Positions 15,777 through 27,317 are shown, numbered from the stretch's first letter. The stretch: 64,000 bases of DNA from an uncultured Thermodesulfobacterium sp. (GCA_938091335.1 CALLJG010000012.1:1-64000), one strand, 5' to 3'. Translations and numbers: made by a program. The notes: generated by a model not told the origin, from the sequence alone.

Positions 15777-16045
15777 TTTTAGAAATAAAAGTCAAGCCTC
15801 GATCTCTTGAGGATAAAATCATTATATTTAAAAAACCCAATTTTTTAGAAATAGCTTTAAAAGCAAAACCTGAAAAAAATCAAGCAAATGAAAGCCTTTT
15901 AAAATTTCTATCAAATTTAATAGGAATTTCTAAAAACCAAATAAAAATCTTGAAAGGAAAAACATCAAAAAATAAATTAATAAAAATTGAAAAGATAGAA
16001 GAAATTCAATTAAAAAAGGTTTTAGAAAAGTATTTAGAAAAATGA
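15773..16045 (+). CDS. DUF167/YggU-family protein
   Basis: A 90-aa small alpha/beta protein with the family start LEIKVKPRSLEDKI and the conserved core LKAKPEKNQANESLLKFLS followed by IKILKGKTSKNKLIKI. The fold is known from YggU structures; the biochemical role is not. It overlaps yggT by 4 bp and the HAD gene by 4 bp, so it is translated as part of the operon. Confidence 0.9.
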   Translation: MILEIKVKPRSLEDKIIIFKKPNFLEIALKAKPEKNQANESLLKFLSNLIGISKNQIKILKGKTSKNKLIKIEKIEEIQLKKVLEKYLEK

Positions 16046-16695
16046 AAGAATATATATTTTTTGATTTAGATGGAGTTATTATTGATAGTATGAGTTATCA
16101 TGCTAAAGCTTGGATTGAAGCATTATCTCAATTTGGATTAAAGTTTGAATATGAAGAAATTTATCTTTATGAAGGAGCTATAGAACCTGACACTGCAAAA
16201 GAGTTATTTTTAAAAAAAGGAATAAATTTAACTCCTCTATTTTTTGAAGAAATATTTAAGCTTCAAAAAGAAATATTTAAAAAAAAATATTCTAAATTGA
16301 TAAAACCATTCCCTGAAGTTCCCCAATTACTACAAACGCTTAAGGAGAAAAATAAGAAGCTTGCGCTAGTTACAAGTACCCATAAAGAAATATTCCAAGA
16401 GATCTTTCCTAAAAATTTATATCTTTATTTTTCTGTGATTATTACTGGTGATAAAGTAAAAAAAAGAAAACCCAATCCAGATCCTTATTTAAAAGCTTTA
16501 CAAAGTTTTCAAATTAAAAATACTCATGCTCTAGTTGTAGAAAATTCTCCAGCAGGAATAATGTCTGCTAAAAATGCCAAAATTTTTTGTATAGGAATTA
16601 CAACTACCCTTCCTGAAAATTATTTAAATTTAGCAGATATTATAGTGAAGAACCATAGAGAGCTTTTGGATGTTTTAGTAAATGAAACAAAATAA
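16042..16695 (+). CDS. HAD-superfamily phosphatase (beta-phosphoglucomutase-like)
   Basis: A 217-aa HAD hydrolase of subfamily I with an alpha-helical cap. Motif I is DLDGVIIDS near 8-16 (nucleophile and acid Asp), motif II VTST, motif III lysine in KKRKPNPDPYL and motif IV VENSPAGI. This pattern matches beta-phosphoglucomutase, phosphoglycolate phosphatase and related sugar-phosphate phosphatases; the substrate cannot be set. Motif IV has ENS rather than the usual EDS. Both ends overlap neighbours (4 bp with DUF167, 14 bp with the methyltransferase). Confidence 0.85.
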   Translation: MKEYIFFDLDGVIIDSMSYHAKAWIEALSQFGLKFEYEEIYLYEGAIEPDTAKELFLKKGINLTPLFFEEIFKLQKEIFKKKYSKLIKPFPEVPQLLQTLKEKNKKLALVTSTHKEIFQEIFPKNLYLYFSVIITGDKVKKRKPNPDPYLKALQSFQIKNTHALVVENSPAGIMSAKNAKIFCIGITTTLPENYLNLADIIVKNHRELLDVLVNETK

Positions 16696-17629
16696 TTTAT
16701 TTAAATTTACCAAAGAATACTTTAATAAATATAAAGAAATAATTCCTAATTATGAAAATTTTCTTTCTTATTTAGAATTGCCTATGTCTCAATATTTTAG
16801 GATTAATACTTTAAAGATAAGAAATGACAAGGAAAAACAAGATTTATTAAATGCTTTAGAAAAAAAAGGAACATTTCTAAAAGAAATTAAAGAAATTCCT
16901 TATTTTTATAAAGTAAAAAATACTCAGGAAATTTCTATAGGAAATTTAGAAGAATATAGATTGGGTTTAATTCATTCTATGACACTAACAAGTAGTTTAC
17001 CAGTAATTGCCCTTGATCCCAGGCAAGGAGAATTGATATTAGATATGTGTGCTGCTCCAGGAGGAAAAACAGGACTTATAGCCATGATCACAGAAGATAA
17101 ATCTATTATAGTATCTAATGATAAAAGAATTGATAGATTAACTGCTTTAGTAGCTAATATCAAAAGATTGGGTATAACTTGTGTAATTACTACTAGATAC
17201 AGGGGAGAGCAATTTCCATTTAGCATCCCTTTTGATAAGATTTTAGTAGATGCTCCTTGTACAGGAGAAGGAAGATATAAAATAGGAGAGAAAGGAGAAA
17301 TTCTTTATCAAAAAAGTAATAGAAGAACAAATTTACCTTCTATTCAAAAAGGATTATTAATAAGAGCTTTTGATATCCTAAAGCCTGGTGGAATAATAGT
17401 TTATAGCACTTGTACTATAAATCCTGAAGAAAATGAAGAAATAGTGGATTATTTACTAAAAAAGAGACAAGCTGAAATATTGGATTGGGACTCTCCTTTG
17501 GTTTTTCATGAAGGACTTACCGAATGGGAAAACAAAGTTTACCATCCTTCTTTAAAATTAACCAAAAGATATTATCCTCATGAAGTAGAAGCTGTAGGAT
17601 TTTATGTAGCTAAAATAAAAAAAGTTTAA
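16682..17629 (+). CDS. RsmF/RsmB-family rRNA (cytosine-C5) methyltransferase without PUA domain
   Basis: A 315-aa NOL1/NOP2/Sun-family enzyme. An N-terminal RNA-binding part with the family RINTLK segment precedes a SAM domain: DMCAAPGGKT at 121-130, the catalytic dyad cysteines C193 (DAPCTGEGR) and C244 (YSTCTINPEE). It would methylate a cytosine in 16S rRNA; which position is unclear. Bacterial RsmF proteins usually carry a C-terminal PUA-like domain of over 100 residues, which is missing. A stand-alone protein that looks like that domain is encoded at 31489-31938. It ends the phoH operon and overlaps the HAD gene by 14 bp. Confidence 0.88.
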   Translation: MKQNNLFKFTKEYFNKYKEIIPNYENFLSYLELPMSQYFRINTLKIRNDKEKQDLLNALEKKGTFLKEIKEIPYFYKVKNTQEISIGNLEEYRLGLIHSMTLTSSLPVIALDPRQGELILDMCAAPGGKTGLIAMITEDKSIIVSNDKRIDRLTALVANIKRLGITCVITTRYRGEQFPFSIPFDKILVDAPCTGEGRYKIGEKGEILYQKSNRRTNLPSIQKGLLIRAFDILKPGGIIVYSTCTINPEENEEIVDYLLKKRQAEILDWDSPLVFHEGLTEWENKVYHPSLKLTKRYYPHEVEAVGFYVAKIKKV

Positions 17630-17657
17630 AAACAAGTCTTTTTAATCTCAAAACATG

Positions 17658-17666
17658 TGTTATAAT
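17658..17666 (+). promoter_or_regulatory. Extended -10 promoter of the purA-acc operon
   Basis: TGT followed by TATAAT (17658-17666) is a perfect extended -10 element (TGnTATAAT). The -35 region is T-rich without a clear hexamer, as allowed for extended -10 promoters. Predicted start near 17673, about 23 nt before the purA ATG, with AAAGGG as ribosome site in the leader. Confidence 0.6.
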
Positions 17667-17686
17667 ACCTTTGGAAAGATTTTTAA

Positions 17687-18988
<1,302 letters not shown>

Positions 18989-19000
18989 AAAATTAATTTT

Positions 19001-20395
19001 ATGAAAGAAAGAGTACTCATTGCAAATAGAGGAGAAATCGCATTAAGAGTAATAGAAGCTTGTAAAGAGCTTGGTATAGATTATGTTGCAGTATATACCA
19101 AAGAAGATGAAGAATCTCTTCATGTAAAATTAGCTGAAAAAAAATATAGAATTTCAGATTACAAAGATATGAATGATCTCTTAGCAGTAGCTGATGAGGC
19201 TAAATGCACAGCTATTCATCCTGGTTATGGTTTTCTTTCAGAAGATTACAGATTTGCAAGAAGGGTAGTAAAAAGAGAAAGGCCTCTTATTTTTATAGGA
19301 CCCTCTTGGGAGGCTATAAGAGATTTAGGGAATAAACTTTTTTTAAAAAAATTAGCTAAAGAATTAAATATTCCAGTAATACCAGGAACAACACAACCTA
19401 TTTTTAATGAAATTGAAGCTGAATTAAAAGCAGAGGAACTTTATGAAACCTTAAATTTTCAAGGAAATTATAATTATTCTCTTATGGTAAAAGCAGCAGC
19501 TGGTGGCGGAGGTATGGGAATTGCTGAAGTGAGAAACTTGGACGAACTTCGTCCTGTTTTTCGAAAAATAAGAGCTTATGCAAAAAGATTTTTTGGAGAT
19601 GAAGGTGTAATAATAGAAGCCAAGATTCCTTATATTCAACATGTAGAAGTTCAGATTTTAGGCAGTAAACATAATGAATATGTACATTTTGGGACAAGAA
19701 ATTGTACTATTCAAAGTCTATCAAAACAAAAAAGAATAGAAATTGCTCCAGGTTTTCTTTATGATAGAGGGGAATATGGGTTTGATATTAAAAAAATAGA
19801 AAATGAAATTATCAATTATTCTTTAAAATTGGCTAAATATTTTAAATATGACAATGTAGGAACCTGGGAGTGGTTAATAACTCCAGAAGGTAAATATTTT
19901 CTGATGGAAGTAAACACAAGAATTCAGGTTGAAAATGAAGTTTCTGCAAAGATCTCTTATGTAAATAATAAACAAATCAACCTGATAAAAGAACAAATAA
20001 GGGTAGCTTTCGGAGAGAAATTAACATATTCTCAACAAGATATAAAATTTAAAGGAACCAGTATTGAATTAAGACTAGTAGCTGAAGACACTAAAAGAGG
20101 TTTTATACCTTTAAGTGGAACGATTACTAAATTTTTTTGGACACCTAAACCTTGGCTTAGTGTAAGGACCCATGTTCCTCAAGATAAATTTTATAATATT
20201 CCTACACAATTTGACCCTAATCTAGCTTTAGCTATAATTTATGGAGATTCTTTTGAATCAGCAAAAAAAAGAGCCCTAGAGTTTTTAGAAGATGTAAAAA
20301 TAGAAGGTACAACTTCTAATGGAGAAAGATTAATAACAAATATTGAATTTTTAAAAGAAAAAATAAACTGGCTTTATAAATTTATTCCTGCTTAA
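19001..20395 (+). CDS. accC: Biotin carboxylase subunit of acetyl-CoA carboxylase
   Basis: A 464-aa ATP-grasp enzyme that carboxylates biotin with bicarbonate. It has the N-terminal signature RVLIANRGEIALRVIEA, HPGYGFLSED, the glycine-rich ATP lid KAAAGGGGMG, and HVEVQILG; the strand VNTRIQVENEVSA carries N where the usual form is NTRIQVEHPVTE. Slightly longer than E. coli AccC and more divergent, with insertions around 150-165. The next three genes (carboxyltransferase, biotinyl-like protein, birA) define an acetyl-CoA carboxylase operon. A propionyl-CoA or pyruvate carboxylase role is less likely because the carboxyltransferase is of AccA/AccD type. Confidence 0.9.
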   Translation: MKERVLIANRGEIALRVIEACKELGIDYVAVYTKEDEESLHVKLAEKKYRISDYKDMNDLLAVADEAKCTAIHPGYGFLSEDYRFARRVVKRERPLIFIGPSWEAIRDLGNKLFLKKLAKELNIPVIPGTTQPIFNEIEAELKAEELYETLNFQGNYNYSLMVKAAAGGGGMGIAEVRNLDELRPVFRKIRAYAKRFFGDEGVIIEAKIPYIQHVEVQILGSKHNEYVHFGTRNCTIQSLSKQKRIEIAPGFLYDRGEYGFDIKKIENEIINYSLKLAKYFKYDNVGTWEWLITPEGKYFLMEVNTRIQVENEVSAKISYVNNKQINLIKEQIRVAFGEKLTYSQQDIKFKGTSIELRLVAEDTKRGFIPLSGTITKFFWTPKPWLSVRTHVPQDKFYNIPTQFDPNLALAIIYGDSFESAKKRALEFLEDVKIEGTTSNGERLITNIEFLKEKINWLYKFIPA

Positions 20396-20399
20396 ATTT

Positions 20400-22616
20400 A
20401 TGAAATTAGATTTACATAGAAAACTTAAAGATCTTTTAGATACTGCAACCTATATAAAAGATATAAAAGGAGAGGCTTTTTTAAATATATCTTTGTTAAT
20501 TGAAAAAATATCAGAGGTTTATGAAAATTTTTATCAACACGATTTAAATTTTATAGAAAATTTTATTATTCAAGTAGAATCTGAAATTAAAAAAATCATG
20601 GATGAAGCAGAAAGAACGCTCACTCCTTATGAAATTGTAAAAATTGTAAGGCATCCTCAAAGATTTACTCTACAGGATATATTAGAAAATGTTTACGATT
20701 CCTATATGGAATTAGGTGGAGAGGGAGAGATTAATATAGATCCTGCTATAGTTTGTGCGAAAGCTATTATAATTAGAAAAGTAAGAAATGATTTATATTT
20801 TCATCAAGTAATGGTAATAGGTCATGAAAAGGGGCATGGGGAGGAATTTCGTCAAGGAGGAAGTGCAAAACCATGGGGTAATGAAAAAGCTTTGAGATTT
20901 ATGCAAATGGCAGAGACAGAGGGTATTCCTATACATTTTTACATTTTTACTCCAGGAGCTTATCCTATAGAAGATTATCCTGGATCAGCTCAACAAATAG
21001 CAAGAAATCTTTATTATATGACTAAACTGAAAGTACCTACTGTTGCTTTAATTTCTGAAGGTGGTTCTGGAGGAGCTGAAGCTATAGGTCTTACAGATAT
21101 GAGATTAATGTTTGAAAAAGGTTATTATTCTGTTATAAGTCCAGAGGGAGCAGCTGCTATAGAAGCAAAAATAAGAGATGGTAGACCACCAAGAGAATTA
21201 GTAGAAAAATGTGCTAAAGCCTTAAAATTAACAGCTAAAGATAACTTAGAATTTGGACTTATTGATAGAATTGTCCCTGAACCCCCTTTAGGAGCAAGAA
21301 AAAGGGATTACGAATTCTTTAAAAAACTTAAATTAGAATTAATAAAAGCAACTGATGAAATAGTATTACAAACCAGAAGTCTAAAATTTTTAAGGAAATA
21401 TACTCTTTCAAAACAATCCACTGAAGACTTTAAATTTTACATTAATTGGGATTTGGATGAAGATGAAATAGAAATTTTAATAGAAAATAGATGGGAAAAA
21501 TATAAGAAAATGTCTCAATGGGCAGTTTGTGAGCCTAAAAATGTAATAAAGTCCTTTTTTAATTTCAGCCGAAGTTGGGGTTTAAAATTTAAAAATGAAT
21601 TAAAATATAGAATTTTGAAACCTAGTCACAAAACCTTTAAAAAATTTCTTGATGAATTGACCACAGAATCTTCTTTACTTTTTAAACCAGTTTCTGATCC
21701 AGTTAAAACGGTTTACAATCTTATTGTTGGAAAGAAAATAAAATCTAAAATACCTACACCTATTCTCATAGAAGAAGAAACATCTCCTTATAGAAGTCCT
21801 TTAGCTTTGGAAGATAAAACTATAACTTGTCCTCAAGCAGAAAAATATGGATGTCCAGATCTTTGGGTTCCAGATCTGTATGGAGAATATTGTGGAGTTT
21901 GTCCTAATTGCGGATATCATTTTTTATTAGAATATAAATGGTATTTAAATAATATCTTCGATAAAAACAGCATCAAACCTTTTAACGATTATATTGCTTC
22001 AGGTAATCCTTTAGAATTTGAGGGTTATGCAGAAAAATTAAAAGAAGCAAGAAAAAAAACTAATTTAAGGTCTGCTCTTCTAACTTTTGAAGCAAAAATA
22101 GGAGGAATTTCTTTAGTTGCAGTAATGTTAATTGGGGACTTTAGACAAGGAACAGTAGGTGTGGCTGAAGGAGAAAAATTCATAAGAGCTATTGAGTTTG
22201 CTAAAATTACAAGAAGACCCTTTTTAGCTTTAGTTCATACTACAGGAGGAATAAGGATTCATGAAGGTACATTGGGACTAATTCAAATGCCAAGATGCAC
22301 AATAGCAGTTAGAGATTATGTAGATGCAGGGGGGCTTTATATTGTGGTATATGATAATAATTCCTTTGCTGGTCCAGTAGCAAGCTTTTTAGGATGTGCC
22401 CCTTATCAATTTGCTCTCAAATCAACAAGACTTGGTTTTGCTGGTCCAAGAGTAATAAGAGAAACAATAGGACAGGAAATACCTCCTGATTATCACAGTG
22501 CAGAAAATGCTCTTAAAAGAGGCCATATCCAAGGAATATGGGATAGAAGAGAATTAAGAAAAAAACTATTTACCGCACTTCTTACTATGGGAGGAAAAAA
22601 TTTATATTATAGATAA
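20400..22616 (+). CDS. Acetyl-CoA carboxylase carboxyltransferase, AccA-AccD fusion
   Basis: A 738-aa fusion of both carboxyltransferase subunits in the order alpha then beta. The N-terminal half (about 1-320) is AccA-like: PYEIVKIVRHPQRFT, GHEKGH, a crotonase-fold oxyanion region LISEGGSGGAEAIG, and the YYSVISPEGAAAI segment. A linker of about 110 residues follows. A zinc-ribbon-like cluster uses C477, C485, C498, C501 and C504, not the usual CXXC/CXXC spacing of AccD. The AccD-like half has GISLVAVMLIGDFRQGTVG, TTGGIRIHEG and GFAGPRVIRETIG. It transfers the carboxyl from biotin to acetyl-CoA. It starts 4 bp after accC. Fusion order and the modified zinc site are the odd points. Confidence 0.9.
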   Translation: MKLDLHRKLKDLLDTATYIKDIKGEAFLNISLLIEKISEVYENFYQHDLNFIENFIIQVESEIKKIMDEAERTLTPYEIVKIVRHPQRFTLQDILENVYDSYMELGGEGEINIDPAIVCAKAIIIRKVRNDLYFHQVMVIGHEKGHGEEFRQGGSAKPWGNEKALRFMQMAETEGIPIHFYIFTPGAYPIEDYPGSAQQIARNLYYMTKLKVPTVALISEGGSGGAEAIGLTDMRLMFEKGYYSVISPEGAAAIEAKIRDGRPPRELVEKCAKALKLTAKDNLEFGLIDRIVPEPPLGARKRDYEFFKKLKLELIKATDEIVLQTRSLKFLRKYTLSKQSTEDFKFYINWDLDEDEIEILIENRWEKYKKMSQWAVCEPKNVIKSFFNFSRSWGLKFKNELKYRILKPSHKTFKKFLDELTTESSLLFKPVSDPVKTVYNLIVGKKIKSKIPTPILIEEETSPYRSPLALEDKTITCPQAEKYGCPDLWVPDLYGEYCGVCPNCGYHFLLEYKWYLNNIFDKNSIKPFNDYIASGNPLEFEGYAEKLKEARKKTNLRSALLTFEAKIGGISLVAVMLIGDFRQGTVGVAEGEKFIRAIEFAKITRRPFLALVHTTGGIRIHEGTLGLIQMPRCTIAVRDYVDAGGLYIVVYDNNSFAGPVASFLGCAPYQFALKSTRLGFAGPRVIRETIGQEIPPDYHSAENALKRGHIQGIWDRRELRKKLFTALLTMGGKNLYYR

Positions 22617-22628
22617 ATTTTAAAACTT

Positions 22629-23291
22629 ATGGAAATAGAATATCCAGAATTAAATTTACTATTACAAAAATTTAGAGCTAATCCTTATAAAATTTATCCT
22701 GTGTTTACCCCGCACACAGGTTATATAAAGGAATTCAAAGTAAAGGAAGGAGATTTAGTAAAGGGTCCCACTGGCAAATGGCTAGAAAAACCAGGAAGTC
22801 CTCTTTTTATATTAGAAAGAGAAAAAAATACTAAAATTATTAGAGCTCAAATAAGTGGAATAGTACAAAATTTAAAAATGGAATTTTTAAACAAATTTGT
22901 TGAGGCAGAAAGTTGTGTGTTAGAAATTAAACATCAGCTTTCTCAAGAAGAAATTATTTCTGAAATTCTTTTATCGGCACTTTACATTATTAAAGCACCT
23001 GAAACTGCAAGATATGTATTAAGTCCTTCGTTAGCACTAAAATTAGAAAAAGAAGGCATTGGTAAAGTAAAAGTTAAAACCGGGGATGAATTATTAATCA
23101 TGACTTTTATGAAAAGAGAAACCCCCATCTATCTTTCTCAAGAAGGAGATTTTGTGATATATAGATTGTATTTCACACCTTTTCAATTAATACAAAAAGA
23201 TCAGCCATTAATAGGACTTTGTCTAGAAGAAAAACTACCTTATTTAGAAAAGATTGTAAAGAAAATAAAAAAAGAATGGCCTTCTTCTTAA
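22629..23291 (+). CDS. Biotin carboxyl carrier-like protein with degenerate biotinylation motif
   Basis: A 220-aa protein between the carboxyltransferase and birA genes. Residues about 25-97 read as a biotinyl/lipoyl beta-barrel: FTPHTGYIKEFKVKEGDLV, then LFILEREKNTKIIRAQISG. The latter aligns with the canonical LLVLEAMKMENEIRAPVAG of carrier proteins, so K66 occupies the biotin lysine position. Both flanking methionines (AMKM) are changed to E65 and N67. A second half (about 130-205) has another beta-rich, barrel-like pattern. No other carrier gene is in the operon, so this is the best candidate for AccB here, but whether K66 is biotinylated cannot be told. The fold call is inferred from the pattern; the operon position supports it. 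Confidence 0.65.
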   Translation: MEIEYPELNLLLQKFRANPYKIYPVFTPHTGYIKEFKVKEGDLVKGPTGKWLEKPGSPLFILEREKNTKIIRAQISGIVQNLKMEFLNKFVEAESCVLEIKHQLSQEEIISEILLSALYIIKAPETARYVLSPSLALKLEKEGIGKVKVKTGDELLIMTFMKRETPIYLSQEGDFVIYRLYFTPFQLIQKDQPLIGLCLEEKLPYLEKIVKKIKKEWPSS

Positions 23292-23292
23292 A

Positions 23293-24075
23293 TTGAGTTA
23301 TCACAAATATTTTCCTGAAATAGGTCAAGAAATTTGGTACTTTCAAAAATTACCTCGGGCTATGGAATTAGCAAAAGATTTAATAAAAATTTTTCCTCAA
23401 AAAGCTAATGGTAGAATAATTATAAGCAAAAAATTAATCTCTGCTAAAGGAAGATTTGGTAGAAAATGGTTGGCTGAAGAAGGGGGACTTTGGATGGCTT
23501 TAACTATTTATGATGAATTCTTAAAGGAAAATTTTCCTTTTATCCCCTTAATTTTAGGTTTAGCTGTAGTAAGATGTATACATGAGCTTGGAATTAAAGA
23601 AATTAAATTAAAATGGATAAATGATATTCATTTTAATGGTAAAAAAATAGGGGGAATTTTATTAGAAAAATATGAGAATTGGTATATAGCAGGTATAGGA
23701 TTAAATGTTAATAATTCCTTACCTTCTTTTTTACCTGCTAACAATTTAAGGAATTTGTTAGGAAAAGAAATTAATTTAATAAATATGTTAGAATTACTTA
23801 TATATTGGCTTAGACATTATTTTGGGTTTTTGAGAATATATGAAAAAGTAATACTTGAACAACAAAGTATTTACAATGTGATTATAAAAGATTTTAAAAA
23901 TTTTTCTGATACAATTGGCAAATGTGTAGCTTATTCTTATAATTTAGAAAATGAAGACATAATTGTTGGTAAGGTTGTTGATATTACCGAAAGAGGAGGT
24001 CTTCTTTTAGAAACCCAAGATTTTCCTAAGGAAGTATTGGAAATATTTTCCGGTGAAATACTTTATCTTTTATAA
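23293..24075 (+). CDS. birA: Biotin--[acetyl-CoA-carboxylase] ligase
   Basis: A 260-aa biotin protein ligase without the N-terminal DNA-binding domain of E. coli BirA, so it is a ligase but not a biotin-operon repressor. The adenylate loop is AKGRFGRKW at 51-59, then KWIND at 107-111, K118 with KIGGILLE, and a C-terminal SH3-like domain from about 212. The usual GRGRxGR loop is altered (AKGRFGR). The start is TTG; the next Met (residue 24) would cut into the domain. It follows the carrier-like gene by 1 bp, and its 3' end overlaps carB by 13 bp tail to tail. Confidence 0.9.
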   Translation: MSYHKYFPEIGQEIWYFQKLPRAMELAKDLIKIFPQKANGRIIISKKLISAKGRFGRKWLAEEGGLWMALTIYDEFLKENFPFIPLILGLAVVRCIHELGIKEIKLKWINDIHFNGKKIGGILLEKYENWYIAGIGLNVNNSLPSFLPANNLRNLLGKEINLINMLELLIYWLRHYFGFLRIYEKVILEQQSIYNVIIKDFKNFSDTIGKCVAYSYNLENEDIIVGKVVDITERGGLLLETQDFPKEVLEIFSGEILYLL

Positions 24076-27000
24076 AATTGATAATCTAAATAACTATAAT
24101 ATTTTTGAAGAGGAGAAAAAGAAAAAGACTTTGTTTTTAATCTTTTAATACTTTCTACCATAGCTTTTGCGCATGCAAGAGTGGTGGCATAAGGAATATC
24201 TAATTCCATAGTGTATCTTCTTATTAAATAGGCATCTTCTTTACTTTCTTTTCCCTTGGAAGTATTTATAGCTAAAGCAATTTCCTTATTTTTTATCAAA
24301 TCTAAAATATTGGGCCTAATATGGTCAGAAATTTTTGGAACTTTTTTTACCTCTATTCCATTAAATCTTAATACTTCACTTGTTCCTTCTGTGGCAATTA
24401 AATTAAATCTGAGTTCTGACAAAGATTTAGCAATAGGAATTATGTGAGGTTTATCCTCATCTTTAACGGAAATAAAAACAGTTCCCTCTGTAGGAAGCTT
24501 CATTCCTGCTGCAAGTTGAGCTTTTGCATAGGCTAAGGCAGGATCCCAATCTATACCCATTACTTCACCTGTAGATCTCATTTCTGGTCCTAAAATTACA
24601 TCTACTTTAGGGAATCTTTTAAAGGGGAAAACAACTTCTTTCACAGAATAATAAGGAGGAATGACCTCTTTAGTAAAACCTATCTTTTTAAGGCTTTCAC
24701 CAAGCATTACCCAAGTAGCAAGTTTTGCAAGAGGCACTCCTATTGCCTTTGAAACATAAGGAATTGTTCTTGAGGCTCTAGGATTCACTTCTAAAACATA
24801 AAGTTCTTTATTTTTAATAGCATATTGAATATTTATTAATCCCTTTACTTCTAATTCTTTAGCCAAAATTTTTGTTGTTTCCTTAATTTCTTTTATAAGA
24901 TCTGAAGAAATATGTAAAGGAGGTAATATACAAGCCGAATCACCAGAATGAATCCCTGCTTCTTCAATATGTTCCATAATACCAGCAACTATAACTATTT
25001 CTCCATCAGATATTGCATCTACATCAAGCTCAATAGCATCTTCCAAAAATTTATCTATCAATATAGGATATTCAGGACTTACTTCTACCACAGATTTTAT
25101 AAATTCCTTCAGTTCATCTTCACTATATATTATTTTCATTGCTCTCCCACCAAGTACATAAGAAGGTCTCACCAATACTGGATACCCTAAAGACTCAGCA
25201 ACTTTTATAGCTTCTTCTTCACTATAAGCTGTCCCAGCTTTAGGCCTTTTTAGTTTAAGTTTTTCTAACAATTCTTCAAACTTTTTTCTATCCTCAGCTC
25301 TATCAATATTTTCAGGAGAAGTGCCAAGGATTTTAACCCCAGCTTTGTAAAGTGGTATTGCCAAATTAATAGGTGTTTGACCGCCAAATTGAACTATAAC
25401 TCCCTCAGGATTTTCTTCTTCATAAATATTTAATATATCCTCAAGGGTAAGTGGTTCAAAGTAGAGTCTTGTAGAAATATCATAATCTGTAGAGACTGTT
25501 TCAGGGTTTGAATTTACCATAATAGACTCAATTCCTCTCTCTTTTAAAGCTAAGGATGCATGAACACAACAATAATCAAATTCAATCCCCTGTCCTATTC
25601 TATTTGGTCCACTTCCAATAATCATAACCTTTCTATTTTTTGAAATTCTTGACTCATTTATTACTTCATATGTAGAATAGTAGTAAGGTGTGTAGGCTTC
25701 AAATTCAGCTGCACAGGTATCTATCAGTTTAAAAGTGGGCTTTATTCCTAAAGATTTTCTATATTCTCTAACTTTTTCTTCAGTAGAACCAGTTAAAAAG
25801 GCAATCTGATAGTCAGAAAAACCCATTTGTTTTAATTTTTTCATCTTTTCTTCATTTATTTCTTTAAGTTTAACTCCTTTCATTTTTTCACTTTCTTCAA
25901 AAATTTCTTTTAAATGGTAAAGAAACCAAGGATCTATATAAGTTAAATTATAAATGTCTTCTATACTAAATCCTGCCTTAAAAGCTTCTCTAATGTAAAA
26001 AAGTCTTTTACTATTAGGGCGGGCAAGTTTTTCCTTTATAACCTCCCTTGGTAATATTTCATTGTAATCAGAAGGAGATTTTCCATCTGCCCCAAATCCA
26101 TATCTTCCTATTTCTAATCCTCTAATAGCCTTCTGGAGAGCTTCTTTAAAGGTTCTTCCAATCGCCATAATTTCACCAACTGATCTCATAGAAGTGGTTA
26201 TTTCATCTGGACACTCTGGAAATTTCTCAAATGTAAATCTTGGTATTTTTACTACTACATAATCTATAGTGGGCTCAAAAGCTGCTTTTGTCTCTTTGGT
26301 TATATCATTGGGAAGTTCATCCAAAGTATAACCTACAGCTAGTTTAGCTGCTATCTTAGCTATAGGATAACCTGTAGCTTTACTTGCAAGTGCAGATGAG
26401 CGAGAAACTCTTGGATTCATTTCAATTACTAACATTTCTCCGGTTTTAGGATGAATAGCAAATTGAATATTAGAACCTCCGGTTTCTACACCTATCTCTC
26501 TTATTATAGCTTGTGCAGCACTTCTCATTTTTTGATATTCTTTATCACTCAAAGTTTGAGCAGGTGCCACAGTAATGGAATCTCCTGTGTGAACTCCCAT
26601 AGGATCTAAATTTTCAATAGAACAAATGATTACTACGTTATCTCTAAAATCCCTCATTACTTCAAGCTCAAATTCCTTCCATCCTATAACAGATTCTTCC
26701 AACATTACTTGATGAATAAGAGACATCTCTAAACCTCTCTCTACTATTTCTTTCAGTTCTTCAATATTATAAGCAATACCACCTCCTGTACCCCCTAAAG
26801 TAAAACTTGGTCTTATAATTACAGGAAAACCAATTTCTTTTATAGCCTTTTCTGCTTCAGCAACAGATTGAATTATAACACTTTTAGGTACCTTTAATCC
26901 AATATTTTCCATAGCTTTTCTAAATAGTTCTCTATTTTCTGCTTTTTCTATAGCTAAAGCTTTAGCTCCTATTAATACTACTTTGTACTTTTCAAGTACT

Positions 27001-27317
27001 CCCTTTTTAGCTAAAGTAAAAGCTATATTAAGTCCAGTCTGACCTCCTAAGGTAGGAAGTAAAGCATCTGGTCTTTCTTCTTTAATAATATATTCTAAAA
27101 CCTCAGGTGTGAGAGGTTCTATATATGTTTTATCTGCCATTTCAGGATCAGTCATTATCGTAGCAGGATTTGAATTTACTAAAATTACTTGATATCCCTC
27201 TTCTTTTAAAGCTTTACAAGCTTGACTTCCAGAATAATCAAATTCACATGCTTGACCAATTATTATAGGCCCAGACCCAATAATAAGAATTTTTTTTATG
27301 TCAGTTCTTTTAGGCAT
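24063..27317 (-). CDS. carB: Carbamoyl phosphate synthase large subunit
   Basis: A 1084-aa protein of full family length with the two homologous ATP-grasp halves: carboxyphosphate half starting [20 protein letters not shown] with [10 protein letters not shown] and [12 protein letters not shown], and carbamoyl-phosphate half starting [20 protein letters not shown] with QFGGQTPIN and [11 protein letters not shown]. The C-terminal MGS-like allosteric domain begins near 950 ([11 protein letters not shown]). It supplies carbamoyl phosphate for pyrimidines and arginine; the glutaminase subunit carA is not in the window. Downstream of the ppiD-like gene by 29 bp. Its end overlaps birA by 13 bp in antisense. 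Confidence 0.97.
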   Translation of the reverse strand: MPKRTDIKKILIIGSGPIIIGQACEFDYSGSQACKALKEEGYQVILVNSNPATIMTDPEMADKTYIEPLTPEVLEYIIKEERPDALLPTLGGQTGLNIAFTLAKKGVLEKYKVVLIGAKALAIEKAENRELFRKAMENIGLKVPKSVIIQSVAEAEKAIKEIGFPVIIRPSFTLGGTGGGIAYNIEELKEIVERGLEMSLIHQVMLEESVIGWKEFELEVMRDFRDNVVIICSIENLDPMGVHTGDSITVAPAQTLSDKEYQKMRSAAQAIIREIGVETGGSNIQFAIHPKTGEMLVIEMNPRVSRSSALASKATGYPIAKIAAKLAVGYTLDELPNDITKETKAAFEPTIDYVVVKIPRFTFEKFPECPDEITTSMRSVGEIMAIGRTFKEALQKAIRGLEIGRYGFGADGKSPSDYNEILPREVIKEKLARPNSKRLFYIREAFKAGFSIEDIYNLTYIDPWFLYHLKEIFEESEKMKGVKLKEINEEKMKKLKQMGFSDYQIAFLTGSTEEKVREYRKSLGIKPTFKLIDTCAAEFEAYTPYYYSTYEVINESRISKNRKVMIIGSGPNRIGQGIEFDYCCVHASLALKERGIESIMVNSNPETVSTDYDISTRLYFEPLTLEDILNIYEEENPEGVIVQFGGQTPINLAIPLYKAGVKILGTSPENIDRAEDRKKFEELLEKLKLKRPKAGTAYSEEEAIKVAESLGYPVLVRPSYVLGGRAMKIIYSEDELKEFIKSVVEVSPEYPILIDKFLEDAIELDVDAISDGEIVIVAGIMEHIEEAGIHSGDSACILPPLHISSDLIKEIKETTKILAKELEVKGLINIQYAIKNKELYVLEVNPRASRTIPYVSKAIGVPLAKLATWVMLGESLKKIGFTKEVIPPYYSVKEVVFPFKRFPKVDVILGPEMRSTGEVMGIDWDPALAYAKAQLAAGMKLPTEGTVFISVKDEDKPHIIPIAKSLSELRFNLIATEGTSEVLRFNGIEVKKVPKISDHIRPNILDLIKNKEIALAINTSKGKESKEDAYLIRRYTMELDIPYATTLACAKAMVESIKRLKTKSFSFSPLQKYYSYLDYQFYKR

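Noticed and set aside
24948-25190. Plus-strand frame rich in Tyr and Phe inside carB
   Set aside because: Antisense shadow within an intact carB.
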